64,000 nucleotides of DNA from Limivicinus sp963617275 (lineage in GTDB: Bacteria; Bacillota; Clostridia; Oscillospirales; Oscillospiraceae), in assembly GCA_963617275.1 (NCBI GenBank), contig CAVENX010000020.1:1-64000 (forward strand), in the 5' to 3' direction. The position numbers and the translations under genes are program-made. Shown piece by piece: positions 15,873 through 23,344 of the stretch (positions are counted from its first letter, which is position 1; every line of letters begins with the position of its first letter). The notes beneath the pieces were generated by a model. It was not told the DNA's origin, searched no databases, and was given only the letters and a program-made list of their open reading frames with translations.

Positions 15873-16529
15873 ATGAAGTTTTTCTTCCTTGCGGCTTTTA
15901 TCGCAGTGAGCGTGATCCATCTTTATGCAAGCTTGAAATGCAATGCAAAGCTCAGAGCGCAGACGAAGGTTTTTATTCTCCTGTTCCTGCTCGGGTGGTA
16001 TTGCTGCTCGGCGGCTGAACCGTTGGCTGTCGTCATATTGGCGATAGTGTTCAGCTGGTTGGGAGATGTGCTGCTCATACCTGACGGAAAAGCGTGGTTT
16101 ACCGCCGGCGGGATCGCCTTTATGTTCTCACACGCTTTTTTTGTCGCTGCGTACAACAGAAGCGTGAACTTTTCTGTTGTTCCGCTTTGGGTGATAATCC
16201 TCGCCGCTGCGGTCTATTTAACAGTGTCGCTCCTCGTCTTCAAGGGGCTTAGACCTTATTTGCCGAAGTTCATGTTTTACCCGATGTTTTTCTACCTTCT
16301 GGTAAACGGCACAATGAATTGTTTTGCGCTGTATCAGCTTGTTTCAAAGCCATGCGCCGCAACGGCGGTCACATTTATCGGTGCTACGCAGTTTTTCGTG
16401 TCTGACTCCACTCTTTTTTATGTAAGATTCAAGAAAAACGGAAGGTTGAAAACGCATTTTGTGGTTATGCTGACCTATATCATTGCCGAATTTCTGATCG
16501 TCCTCGGACTTGAAATGCTCGGAATCTGA
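15873..16529 (+). CDS. YhhN/TMEM86-family membrane protein (lysoplasmalogenase-like)
   Basis: An integral membrane protein of 218 residues with about eight hydrophobic helices. The conserved core FSWLGDVLLIPD (about 64-75) followed by FxxGxxAFMFSHAFFVAAY is diagnostic of the YhhN family. Human TMEM86 members hydrolyse lysoplasmalogens; bacterial function is less certain. Plasmalogens are common in anaerobic clostridia, which makes that activity plausible. The ATG at 15873 follows AAAGGAAT; the upstream in-frame codon has no RBS. Ends at a bidirectional terminator. Confidence 0.82.
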   Translation: MKFFFLAAFIAVSVIHLYASLKCNAKLRAQTKVFILLFLLGWYCCSAAEPLAVVILAIVFSWLGDVLLIPDGKAWFTAGGIAFMFSHAFFVAAYNRSVNFSVVPLWVIILAAAVYLTVSLLVFKGLRPYLPKFMFYPMFFYLLVNGTMNCFALYQLVSKPCAATAVTFIGATQFFVSDSTLFYVRFKKNGRLKTHFVVMLTYIIAEFLIVLGLEMLGI

Positions 16530-16532
16530 ATA

Positions 16533-16576
16533 TAGAAAAGTAAGGGACTGACGTTGAGCAGACCCTTACTTTTCTA
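16533..16576. terminator. Bidirectional terminator
   Basis: Perfect 14-bp arms (16533-16546 and 16563-16576) with TTTTCTA on one side and AGAAAA on the other. It overlaps the last codon of the minus-strand hypA. Confidence 0.8.
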
Positions 16577-16921
16577 TTTGGGAACGTGGATTTCCCTTAT
16601 GTTGAAATCCTTGCCGGAGAGTACCTGCTTGCTGAAGCTTCCGCAATTAGGACAATATCCTTCGTTTTCGATGACATTGAATATTTCGTCGCAGTCGTCG
16701 CACTCCGCAAGGCCGGGGATCACGTTGAATATCAGCTTCGTATCCTTGAAAAGCGGATCGCTGTCAGCGACCACCGGAAACAGCTCCTCAACATATTTGC
16801 TGACGACCAGAGAAAGCTCACCGTTATCGAGGACTATTTCGGAGATCTTATCGACGTTGTTTTCTGCCGCGTAATCCTTTACGGTTCTGCACATACTTCT
16901 GACAATGCCTATCTCATGCAT
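16574..16921 (-). CDS. hypA: HypA-like nickel metallochaperone (second copy)
   Basis: A 115-residue paralogue of the 10746 protein, with N-terminal MHEIG and zinc ligands CDDC...CPNC. It again lies directly downstream of a large GltD-like oxidoreductase, here 63 bp away with a hairpin between. Two independent pairings in 9 kb argue that the association is functional. Known HypA works with HypB in nickel insertion; neither HypB nor a nickel enzyme is in the window. Sequence divergence from the first copy is considerable, so the duplication is not recent. Confidence 0.85.
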   Translation of the reverse strand: MHEIGIVRSMCRTVKDYAAENNVDKISEIVLDNGELSLVVSKYVEELFPVVADSDPLFKDTKLIFNVIPGLAECDDCDEIFNVIENEGYCPNCGSFSKQVLSGKDFNIREIHVPK

Positions 16922-16943
16922 GATTATCCTCCGGAATTTGCTC

Positions 16944-16973
16944 CGGAAAGGCCCGCAAACGCGGGTCTTTCCG
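16944..16973 (-). promoter_or_regulatory. Intercistronic hairpin between oxidoreductase and hypA
   Basis: Thirteen-bp arms (16944-16956 and 16961-16973, one G-T pair) with a four-base loop and no T run in the direction of transcription. It is more like an RNA processing or stability element than a terminator. Confidence 0.6.
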
Positions 16974-16984
16974 AGCGTATGCTA

Positions 16985-19663
16985 TTATTTCCTGGCAAAC
17001 TTTTTCTTTGCGAGTCTGCCGATTGCCGCCGGGGCGTTGCCTGCTGCGGTGATCAGTGTTCTGAAATACGTCTTCCCCACATTATCTATGGTCTTCTCAA
17101 GATGGATCGCGTCAAATTTGCACTTTGTGGTACATATACCGCAGCCCACGCAGAGGTCTTCGTCAAGAACGACGCAGCCGCAGCCGAGACAGCGTTCAGC
17201 TTCCTTCTTTATCTGCTCCTCGGTGAGGGTGCCGCGGAGGTCTTTGAAGGTTTTGAGAGCTTCCTTTGCATCGGCAGACACGGCTTTCTGGCGCGGCGCA
17301 GTGTCAAAGCCGCCGGGCGTGACAGCCACTGTCGATGCGTCAAGCGCCTTGTAATCGCGGTTATCGCGCCCGAGGTCAAGCGTCTGACCGGCGTGGACAT
17401 AGCGGTGGATGGAAACGGATGCTTCTTTGCCTGCCGCTATTGCGTCTATTGCAAACTTAGGACCTGTTGCCGCGTCGCCTCCGGCGAACACGTCGGGAAC
17501 GCTTGTCTGCAAAGTCTTCGCGTCAACTCTGACCGAGCCGTTGCTGTTCAGTTCAAATGCCGCGATGCCGCCGAGGTCTATCTTTTGACCGATCGCAGAG
17601 ATAACGGACGAAACCTCTATCGTCTCGTATCTGCCGGTGCCCACGGGCTTTCTGCGCCCTTTTGCGTCGGCTTCGCCAAGCTCCATAAGCTCTACCCTGA
17701 TCGCTTCGCATTTACCGCTGCCGCTGATCTCAACAGGCGCAGCGAGGAACATGAACCTGACGCCTTCTTCTTCTGCCTCGGCGATTTCGTCCTTGTCGGC
17801 GGGCATCTCATCCCTGCCGCGGCGATAGATAACGGTAGTCTCGGCACCGAGACGGGCGGCTGTGCGCGCAACGTCTATCGCAACGTTGCCGCCGCCTATG
17901 ACTGCGGCCTTTTTTCCGATTTCCGGCACTTTATCGAGATTGACCGCCTTGAGGAAATCAATACCTGTGTATACGCCTGCAAGGTCGTCGCCCTTGCAGC
18001 CGGCGACAGCACCTATGGACGCGCCGATACCAAGGAAGAACGCCTTGTAGCCATCCGCACGGAGAGCGTCAAGTGTGACATCCCTGCCGACTTCTACGCC
18101 GCATTCGAATTCAACACCAAGCTCCCTGAGAACATCTATCTCGGCGTTGACGACATCCCTGCCGAGGCGGAAGGACGGGATACCCAGAGTGAGCATACCG
18201 CCGGGCTTCTCCTCCTTTTCGAACACGGTCACGGGATAGCCCTTGACCGCAAGGTAATATGCACAGCTCATACCTGCGGGACCTGCGCCGATAACGGCTA
18301 TCTTCTCGGTATAGGGTCTGCCCGTCTGGTTGAGCATTTTGGGAACATAGCGTGTGGCGGCGTCAAGATCCTTTTCCGCGATGAACTTCTTTATATCGTC
18401 TATTGCGACGGACGCGTCGATAAGTCCTCTTGTACAGGCGGCTTCGCACGCCTTGTTGCAGATACGTCCGCAGACGGCGGGGAACGGGTTTTCCTTCTTT
18501 ATAAGCTCAAGCGCCTCCTGATAGCGCCCCTCACCGGCAAGCTTTATATATCCCTGCACCGGGATATGTGCGGGACAGGTCGCTTTGCAGGGAGCCGTGC
18601 CGCTTTCCATGACGTCGCTCCTGTTGGTGCGGTAATCAACATTGTAGCTCTTCCGATCCCATGGAACTGCCCTGTCAGAGTCGTAAGCGTCAGATATGTG
18701 CGCGTCGTTCACACAGCTTTTCTGGCCGAGTCTGAGCGCGTTTGTCTGGCAGTTTTCGACACACTGTCCGCAAGCGACGCATTTGCTCTTGTCAACACGT
18801 GCGACGTAGTTGGAGCGTATAGCATTCTTGGAGCGGAACATCTCCGCTATGCGCAGAGCGTAGCAGGAGCATCCGCAGCAGTTGCATATCGCCGTCGTAT
18901 CTTCAAAACCCGGTGTCTGGTTGATCTCATGTACAAGTCCGTTGTCTTCCGCACGTTTCAGAACCTCATAGGCCTCTTCCTTGCTTATAAGGCGGTGCGC
19001 ACCGAGCTTGGACATGTTAATTGCGTTATCATTGAGGTACATGCACATATCTTCCTCAAGATGTCCGCAACCCTCACCCATAAGGCGGCGTGAGCGCCGA
19101 CACGAGCACGGGCCGACGGAGACAGCGAAGGCGTTGTCTATAAGCGTCGCAACCTCGTCATAGGAAGCGGTCTTGGAATTGTTTTCTATCGCGCTCATGA
19201 CGGGCATAACACGCATAAAGCTCATGCCGAGCTTACCGGAGTTGAGCGTGGGAGCAAGAAGCTCGATTCTGCGGCGGGTATATTCCTCAAAGCAGGCGGC
19301 AATATCGGGATATTTTTCGCACTGCTCACGGTTTACAAGAATCCCCTCCATGATGCCGGGCACCCATATAGGATAGTAGTAGCAGGTTTTTCCGTCAACC
19401 TCACGCTCGCGGACAACGCCGGCGTTTATAAGCTTCCTGAGCTGAGCCTCAACAAATTCGGGGCTTTTTTTGCAGCGTGCGGACAGATCTTCAAGCGTGC
19501 GGTTTGCTTCGAGACGCATATGCATCATCACAGCACACATATCGTCATCGACGATAGGCGCAAGGATCCGGTACTCGGGGTCGGAGTAGGTTATACCGGT
19601 GTAAGTCAGGCTTTCAAGACTGATTTTTGTGGCAAGGCGCAGAATATTTGCTCTTTTCTCCAT
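16985..19663 (-). CDS. Multi-cluster FeS flavoprotein oxidoreductase, GltD-like (second copy)
   Basis: An 892-residue paralogue of the 11090-13810 product with the same domain order. It has an N-terminal helical/winged region, CSCRRSRR and CNCCGCSC cysteine clusters, and CVACGQCVENC. Then come CKATCPAHIPVQGYIK (GltD FeS domain), GAGPAGMSCAYY (FAD), GGGNVAIDVART (NAD(P)), GGDAATGPKFAIDA, and terminal CLGCG and CVGCGICTTKC. The start is the ATG after AAGGAGAAG, not a codon 57 bases further upstream. It is transcribed divergently from a GntR regulator, with promoter and operator candidates between. Reaction unknown; ferredoxin/NAD(P)H chemistry is inferred. Confidence 0.85.
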   Translation of the reverse strand: MEKRANILRLATKISLESLTYTGITYSDPEYRILAPIVDDDMCAVMMHMRLEANRTLEDLSARCKKSPEFVEAQLRKLINAGVVREREVDGKTCYYYPIWVPGIMEGILVNREQCEKYPDIAACFEEYTRRRIELLAPTLNSGKLGMSFMRVMPVMSAIENNSKTASYDEVATLIDNAFAVSVGPCSCRRSRRLMGEGCGHLEEDMCMYLNDNAINMSKLGAHRLISKEEAYEVLKRAEDNGLVHEINQTPGFEDTTAICNCCGCSCYALRIAEMFRSKNAIRSNYVARVDKSKCVACGQCVENCQTNALRLGQKSCVNDAHISDAYDSDRAVPWDRKSYNVDYRTNRSDVMESGTAPCKATCPAHIPVQGYIKLAGEGRYQEALELIKKENPFPAVCGRICNKACEAACTRGLIDASVAIDDIKKFIAEKDLDAATRYVPKMLNQTGRPYTEKIAVIGAGPAGMSCAYYLAVKGYPVTVFEKEEKPGGMLTLGIPSFRLGRDVVNAEIDVLRELGVEFECGVEVGRDVTLDALRADGYKAFFLGIGASIGAVAGCKGDDLAGVYTGIDFLKAVNLDKVPEIGKKAAVIGGGNVAIDVARTAARLGAETTVIYRRGRDEMPADKDEIAEAEEEGVRFMFLAAPVEISGSGKCEAIRVELMELGEADAKGRRKPVGTGRYETIEVSSVISAIGQKIDLGGIAAFELNSNGSVRVDAKTLQTSVPDVFAGGDAATGPKFAIDAIAAGKEASVSIHRYVHAGQTLDLGRDNRDYKALDASTVAVTPGGFDTAPRQKAVSADAKEALKTFKDLRGTLTEEQIKKEAERCLGCGCVVLDEDLCVGCGICTTKCKFDAIHLEKTIDNVGKTYFRTLITAAGNAPAAIGRLAKKKFARK

Positions 19664-19711
19664 GATTCTTCTCCTTATATAACTTGTTGATGCCGACAAC
19701 ATAGCACTTTT

Positions 19712-19741
19712 ATAATACACTATTTGTCAGCCTTTTGGCAA
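19712..19741 (-). promoter_or_regulatory. Promoter of the second oxidoreductase-hypA module
   Basis: On the minus strand: TTGCCA (19741-19736), 18 bp, TATTAT (19717-19712). The palindrome at 19761-19794 lies just upstream of its -35. Confidence 0.6.
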
Positions 19742-19760
19742 GGATTCTTTAAGAAAGAGC

Positions 19761-19794
19761 GTACAAAAACGGATAAGGTTTTTTGTACAAAAAA
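19761..19794. promoter_or_regulatory. Operator candidate: TTTTTTGTACAAAAAA palindrome plus half site
   Basis: A perfect 16-bp palindrome (19779-19794) centred on GTAC, and a partner GTACAAAAA (19761-19769) forming a wider inverted repeat with TTTTTGTAC (19780-19788). The core TTGTACAA fits the TNGT-ACNA pattern known for FadR-subfamily GntR regulators. A GntR gene starts 114 bp away. Confidence 0.6.
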
Positions 19795-19833
19795 GCAAAA
19801 TAAATCGACCTGTGGTCGTGCTGCGATAGCCAC

Positions 19834-19862
19834 TTGATTTTTCGGGGTACATGCTTTATAAT
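19834..19862 (+). promoter_or_regulatory. Promoter of the GntR gene
   Basis: TTGATT (19834-19839), 17-bp spacer, TATAAT (19857-19862). Confidence 0.7.
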
Positions 19863-19907
19863 TTTTTATATTTCTGTGCAGGGAACGCAGCAGGCGGAGG
19901 TGTTGAA

Positions 19908-20648
19908 ATGCATAATAAAGAGACAACGAATCTTAAAGCGGGATTTATCAATTATATGCAGGGACAGATACTGTCCGGAAAGCTCAGACCGGGCGACAGG
20001 ATACCTCCAGAAAGAACGCTTGCCGTGCAGTACGGCATAAGCCGCGGCTCCGTCAATCAGGGGATACTTGACCTTGAGAGAATGGGCTTTTTGAAAATAG
20101 TTCCGCGTAAGGGAACGTTTGTAGAGGACTATCTGAAAAAGGCCACGCCGGATACGGTCACGGCGATCATGGGCTATGATTCGGACTATATGTCCGACAG
20201 CCTTTTTAAGGATCTTATGGATATGCGGATACTTATTGAACGGGAGTGCGTGTCTCTGGCGTGCCGAAGGATAGACAGAGAATCGAAGGAGATCATTACC
20301 GGAAAGTACGAGGCGGTATTCAAAGCAGAGGCGGCAGAGATTGCCGACGCACTTTATGAATATCACTGCTGCATTTGTGAGATATCCGGAAACGCCGCGT
20401 ATCTTATGATATTCAGAAGTTTCGGGAAAATGATGAGAAAGCTCATTTCGATCCACTATGCCGACGGCAGGCAGGCGGATGTCTGCCTGCCGGAATATGC
20501 GGAGCTTACCGAGGCAATAATAAATGGGGATGCAGAGGAAGCGGACAGGAGAATCTGCAGTATACTCGGCAGGGCTTCGGATTTTCTCAATAATTTTCTC
20601 AAGGAAAAGGACGGAGACAATGGCAGAAAAAAACTCGCCGGAAATTGA
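19908..20648 (+). CDS. GntR-family transcriptional regulator (FadR subfamily)
   Basis: A 246-residue DNA-binding regulator. The winged helix (about 10-75) contains LRPGDRIPPERTLA and YGISRGSVNQGILDLERMG, the typical GntR recognition helix and wing. The rest is helical, with RILIERECVSLACRR and EYHCCICEISGNAAYL, as in the FCD ligand-binding domain of FadR-type regulators. The ATG at 19908 follows GGAGG. It is divergent from the second oxidoreductase-hypA module and overlaps the CYTH gene downstream. It probably controls the oxidoreductase module in response to a small organic acid, but the ligand is unknown. Confidence 0.88.
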   Translation: MHNKETTNLKAGFINYMQGQILSGKLRPGDRIPPERTLAVQYGISRGSVNQGILDLERMGFLKIVPRKGTFVEDYLKKATPDTVTAIMGYDSDYMSDSLFKDLMDMRILIERECVSLACRRIDRESKEIITGKYEAVFKAEAAEIADALYEYHCCICEISGNAAYLMIFRSFGKMMRKLISIHYADGRQADVCLPEYAELTEAIINGDAEEADRRICSILGRASDFLNNFLKEKDGDNGRKKLAGN

Positions 20649-21126
20649 ACGCAAATTTCTTATAGCGTATCCCAATATGCGCTTTCTCAAAGAGCATGCG
20701 CGGCGCAGCCGTATTATACAGACGTATCTTAAATCGGATAACGAAAATACTGCCCGTGTAAGGAAACGTTACGATGGTAAAACGACCGTATATACATATA
20801 CGGAGAAACGGCATATAACAAATGTGCGGCGAATGGAATATGAGCGGGAAATAAGCGCCGATGAATACGAGGCGCTGCTTGAAAGAGCCGATGAAAGCCG
20901 TGTTCCGATAAAAAAAGAACGCTATTGCATTGACTATGAAAACCAGCTCTTTGAGATAGATATATACCCGTTTTATACCGACAGGGCGATAATGGAGATC
21001 GAGTTGGAGAATGAAGAGCAGAAGATTCTGTTCCCTCCGGAGATAAAGATAATCCGCGAAGTGACGGAAGACGGCAGATACACGAACAGAGCCCTTGCAA
21101 AAACAATTCCGTATGATGAAATATAA
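20620..21126 (+). CDS. CYTH-domain protein
   Basis: A 168-residue CYTH/triphosphate tunnel protein. The N-terminal EIERKFLI signature (about 8-15) is diagnostic. The barrel shows alternating charged strands such as ARVRKRY, YTYTEKR and EYEREIS, and ends with IMEIELE and LAKTIP. Known members hydrolyse inorganic triphosphate or polyphosphate, or act on nucleotides. The ATG lies within the end of the GntR gene (29-bp overlap), preceded by GGAG, so expression is coupled to the regulator. Confidence 0.87.
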   Translation: MAEKNSPEIERKFLIAYPNMRFLKEHARRSRIIQTYLKSDNENTARVRKRYDGKTTVYTYTEKRHITNVRRMEYEREISADEYEALLERADESRVPIKKERYCIDYENQLFEIDIYPFYTDRAIMEIELENEEQKILFPPEIKIIREVTEDGRYTNRALAKTIPYDEI

Positions 21127-21190
21127 TGGGAACACAGATGCGTATTTATCGTCAAAATTGTACTGCCGGAATTTTGTTTAGGAGGAAGAA

Positions 21191-22489
21191 ATGAAAAGAA
21201 CGATCGCTTTGCTTACCGCAATTATGCTGTGTATTTCTCTCAGCGCGTGTACGACGCTTGAAAAGCTGAAAAATGTTGAGCTTCCGCCTTTGCCTACCGC
21301 GCTTCCGGAGGAAGCACAGCCCGTCGGGGAAACCAACGCACCGCAGGCAGGGCATAAACTGGCAAATCATATTGTCGTGGGCATAACCGAAAATACTCAG
21401 GAGTTTTTCGATCAGCAGAACGGAACTCAGAAGATACTGACCTTTTCCTATGAAACGCCCGCAGTGTATGTAGAGGGAAACGAAGCAGCGAGTGAGGCTA
21501 TCAATGAGTATATAGCGCGCCTGAACGAGACCTATGTCACCGGAAACGACTACGGTGTGGGTACGGCCGACGGCCTTAATGTGACGCTTGAAATGGCGCA
21601 GGACAATTACTATATCTCAGTGGAGAACAACCTTGACCTGCCGCTTGAGTTTTCATCGGACAAGTCCGTGAAGACAAAGCGGATAGACGAGCAGTGCCTT
21701 GCGCTTGTATATACGACGTATACTTATACAGGCGGAGCACACGGCAATTACGGTGATACCGCATATGTTTTTGACAGCACCACGGGTGAGCGTGTGACGC
21801 TTGATAAGCTGTCGGAAGATACGCAGCAGCTTGCCGCATATCTTACTGAATGTATGCTTTCTCTTGTAAGCGAGGATAAGGATCAGTACTATTCCCAGAG
21901 ACTGGGCGACGGCAGCTATCTTTCCGGTATCTCTACGGAGGATGCGCTCAAAGCTCTGGTAAGGGACGGCAGCTGGTATTTTGACGCCGACGGAATATGC
22001 ATTTTCTCGGATCCGTATGAGATCGCCCCTTACGCCGCCGGAATAGTGGAATTTCATATTCCTTATGATAAGCTAAGCGGGCATATTAACGAAAAGTGGA
22101 TAAAGGCACAGGAAAGCGAAAGCGGCAAGCTTACCGCAATGGCTCTGAGCGAGGTCAAGGACGGTTCGGTCGAGATAATCGACCGTGTTGCTGTGAGCGA
22201 AACCGGTGCGGAGATCGCTCTTGCCGCCGATGGCACGATATATCAGGTGAAGCTGTCAACGGTTGAGTATGTCAATGACGACTTCTTTGAAACAAGTCAG
22301 CTCTGGGCGGGAAGTTATATGAAAAACTGTGTTCTTCAGGTCGTGACTGATATCCCGGACGGGATGCCGAACCTGATGATAAGCTATCTTGACGCCGACA
22401 GTACGGCTCATGATGTGCTCATAACCCAGAGCGGACTGGATGGCAGCATCATTCTAATGGACAAGAACGCCGTACACGCCCAAGGATAA
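21191..22489 (+). CDS. Lipoprotein with DUF3298/RsiV-like domain
   Basis: A 432-residue exported lipoprotein: signal peptide ending in SACT (Cys about residue 19), a short Pro-rich linker, then a domain with the DUF4163/DUF3298 arrangement. Recognisable phrases are YETPAVYVEG, TYTGGAHGNYG (the hallmark glycine-rich turn) and VTLDKLSED. In Bacillus RsiV this region senses lysozyme as part of an anti-sigma factor; here there is no cytoplasmic sigma-binding part or TM helix. The C-terminal 130 residues are unassigned. ATG with GGAGGAAG upstream. Confidence 0.78.
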   Translation: MKRTIALLTAIMLCISLSACTTLEKLKNVELPPLPTALPEEAQPVGETNAPQAGHKLANHIVVGITENTQEFFDQQNGTQKILTFSYETPAVYVEGNEAASEAINEYIARLNETYVTGNDYGVGTADGLNVTLEMAQDNYYISVENNLDLPLEFSSDKSVKTKRIDEQCLALVYTTYTYTGGAHGNYGDTAYVFDSTTGERVTLDKLSEDTQQLAAYLTECMLSLVSEDKDQYYSQRLGDGSYLSGISTEDALKALVRDGSWYFDADGICIFSDPYEIAPYAAGIVEFHIPYDKLSGHINEKWIKAQESESGKLTAMALSEVKDGSVEIIDRVAVSETGAEIALAADGTIYQVKLSTVEYVNDDFFETSQLWAGSYMKNCVLQVVTDIPDGMPNLMISYLDADSTAHDVLITQSGLDGSIILMDKNAVHAQG

Positions 22490-22508
22490 GAAAACAGCGC
22501 AAAAACTG

Positions 22509-22537
22509 TTGACATGAGGTCGTTTTTATGGTATCAT
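22509..22537 (+). promoter_or_regulatory. Promoter of rplU
   Basis: TTGACA (22509-22514), 17 bp, TATCAT (22532-22537). The roughly 75-nt leader could carry an L21 autoregulatory element, but I could not match a known fold. Confidence 0.7.
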
Positions 22538-22619
22538 ACTCAAGCCGCATTGAAGGGGTAAAGAAGATGAGCTTTGGCTCCACCTCAAAAGCGAGACCTT
22601 GAAGAGGGAGGAAATTTTA

Positions 22620-22934
22620 ATGAAGCATGCTATCATTGTGACCGGCGGTAAGCAGTACCGTGTTGCTGAGGGCGATGTTATCTTCGTAGAGAAGCTTGAC
22701 GTTGCAGCAGGCGAGGCTGTTAAGTTCGATCAGGTTCTGGCTGTTATCGACGGCGAGACTGCGGTTTTCGGCGCACCCGTTATTGAAGGCGCATCTGTTT
22801 CCGCAAATGTTGTCAAGTCCGGCAAGAGTGCAAAGATCCGTGTTTACAAGATGAAGCCCAAAAAGGGTTATCGCAGAACTCAGGGTCACAGACAGCCTTA
22901 TACCAAGGTTCAGATCGAGACTATCAACGCTTAA
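22620..22934 (+). CDS. rplU: 50S ribosomal protein L21
   Basis: A 104-residue protein of the usual L21 length. The N-terminal IIVTGGKQYRV and the C-terminal KPKKGYRRTQGHRQPYTKV are diagnostic; L21 binds 23S rRNA domain VI in the large subunit. The ATG at 22620 is chosen by GGGAGG and the family start; an in-frame codon seven residues upstream is not needed. The next gene is rpmA only 43 bp on. The gene for the cysteine protease Prp, normally between rplU and rpmA in Firmicutes, is absent. Confidence 0.97.
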   Translation: MKHAIIVTGGKQYRVAEGDVIFVEKLDVAAGEAVKFDQVLAVIDGETAVFGAPVIEGASVSANVVKSGKSAKIRVYKMKPKKGYRRTQGHRQPYTKVQIETINA

Positions 22935-22977
22935 TTTCATTCCGCAACTGATTATGACATAAGGAGGATAAACCTGA

Positions 22978-23241
22978 ATGGCACATAAAAAAGGTATGGG
23001 TTCTACCAAGAACGGCCGCGATTCCGAGTCACAGCGTCTTGGTGCCAAGAGAGCCGACGGACAGTTTGTTTTGGCCGGCAACATCCTTGTCAGACAGCGC
23101 GGAACCAAGATCCACCCCGGTACCAATGTCGGTAAGGGTAAGGATGACACCCTGTTCGCTCTTGTTGACGGCAAGGTGAAGTTCGAGCGCATGGGCAAGG
23201 ACCGCAAGAAGGTCTCTGTTTACGAAGAAATCGCTCAGTAA
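22978..23241 (+). CDS. rpmA: 50S ribosomal protein L27, short-N-terminus form
   Basis: An 87-residue L27, matching GSTKNGRDSESQRLG and RQRGTKIHPG. It starts MAHKKGMG directly. Most Firmicutes L27 proteins carry a short N-terminal extension removed by Prp; here no extension is present, and the ATG with AAGGAGG two codons' distance upstream leaves no room for one. This fits the missing prp gene. L27 sits at the peptidyl transferase centre, where the N-terminus contacts tRNA. Confidence 0.97.
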   Translation: MAHKKGMGSTKNGRDSESQRLGAKRADGQFVLAGNILVRQRGTKIHPGTNVGKGKDDTLFALVDGKVKFERMGKDRKKVSVYEEIAQ

Positions 23242-23252
23242 TTGACGATAGA

Positions 23253-23285
23253 AGACCGGACTGTTCTGTCCGGTCTTTTTCTTTG
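23253..23285 (+). terminator. Terminator after rpmA
   Basis: Nine-bp arms (23253-23261 and 23268-23276) with a TGTTCT loop and a run of T. obgE starts 60 bp on, so it depends on read-through or a promoter I cannot place. Confidence 0.85.
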
Positions 23286-23344
23286 ATCGCAAGGCTTTTA
23301 CGGAGCCTTGCACCGGATTTGTAAAGGCAAGAGGAGGTCGTGAA

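Noticed and set aside
10746..19663. Hydrogenase maturation cluster
   Set aside because: Only HypA-like genes are present; there is no large or small hydrogenase subunit and no hypB-F.
22545..22619. L21 leader autoregulatory RNA upstream of rplU
   Set aside because: The leader length would fit, but I could not draw a convincing conserved fold by eye; a covariance search would be needed.
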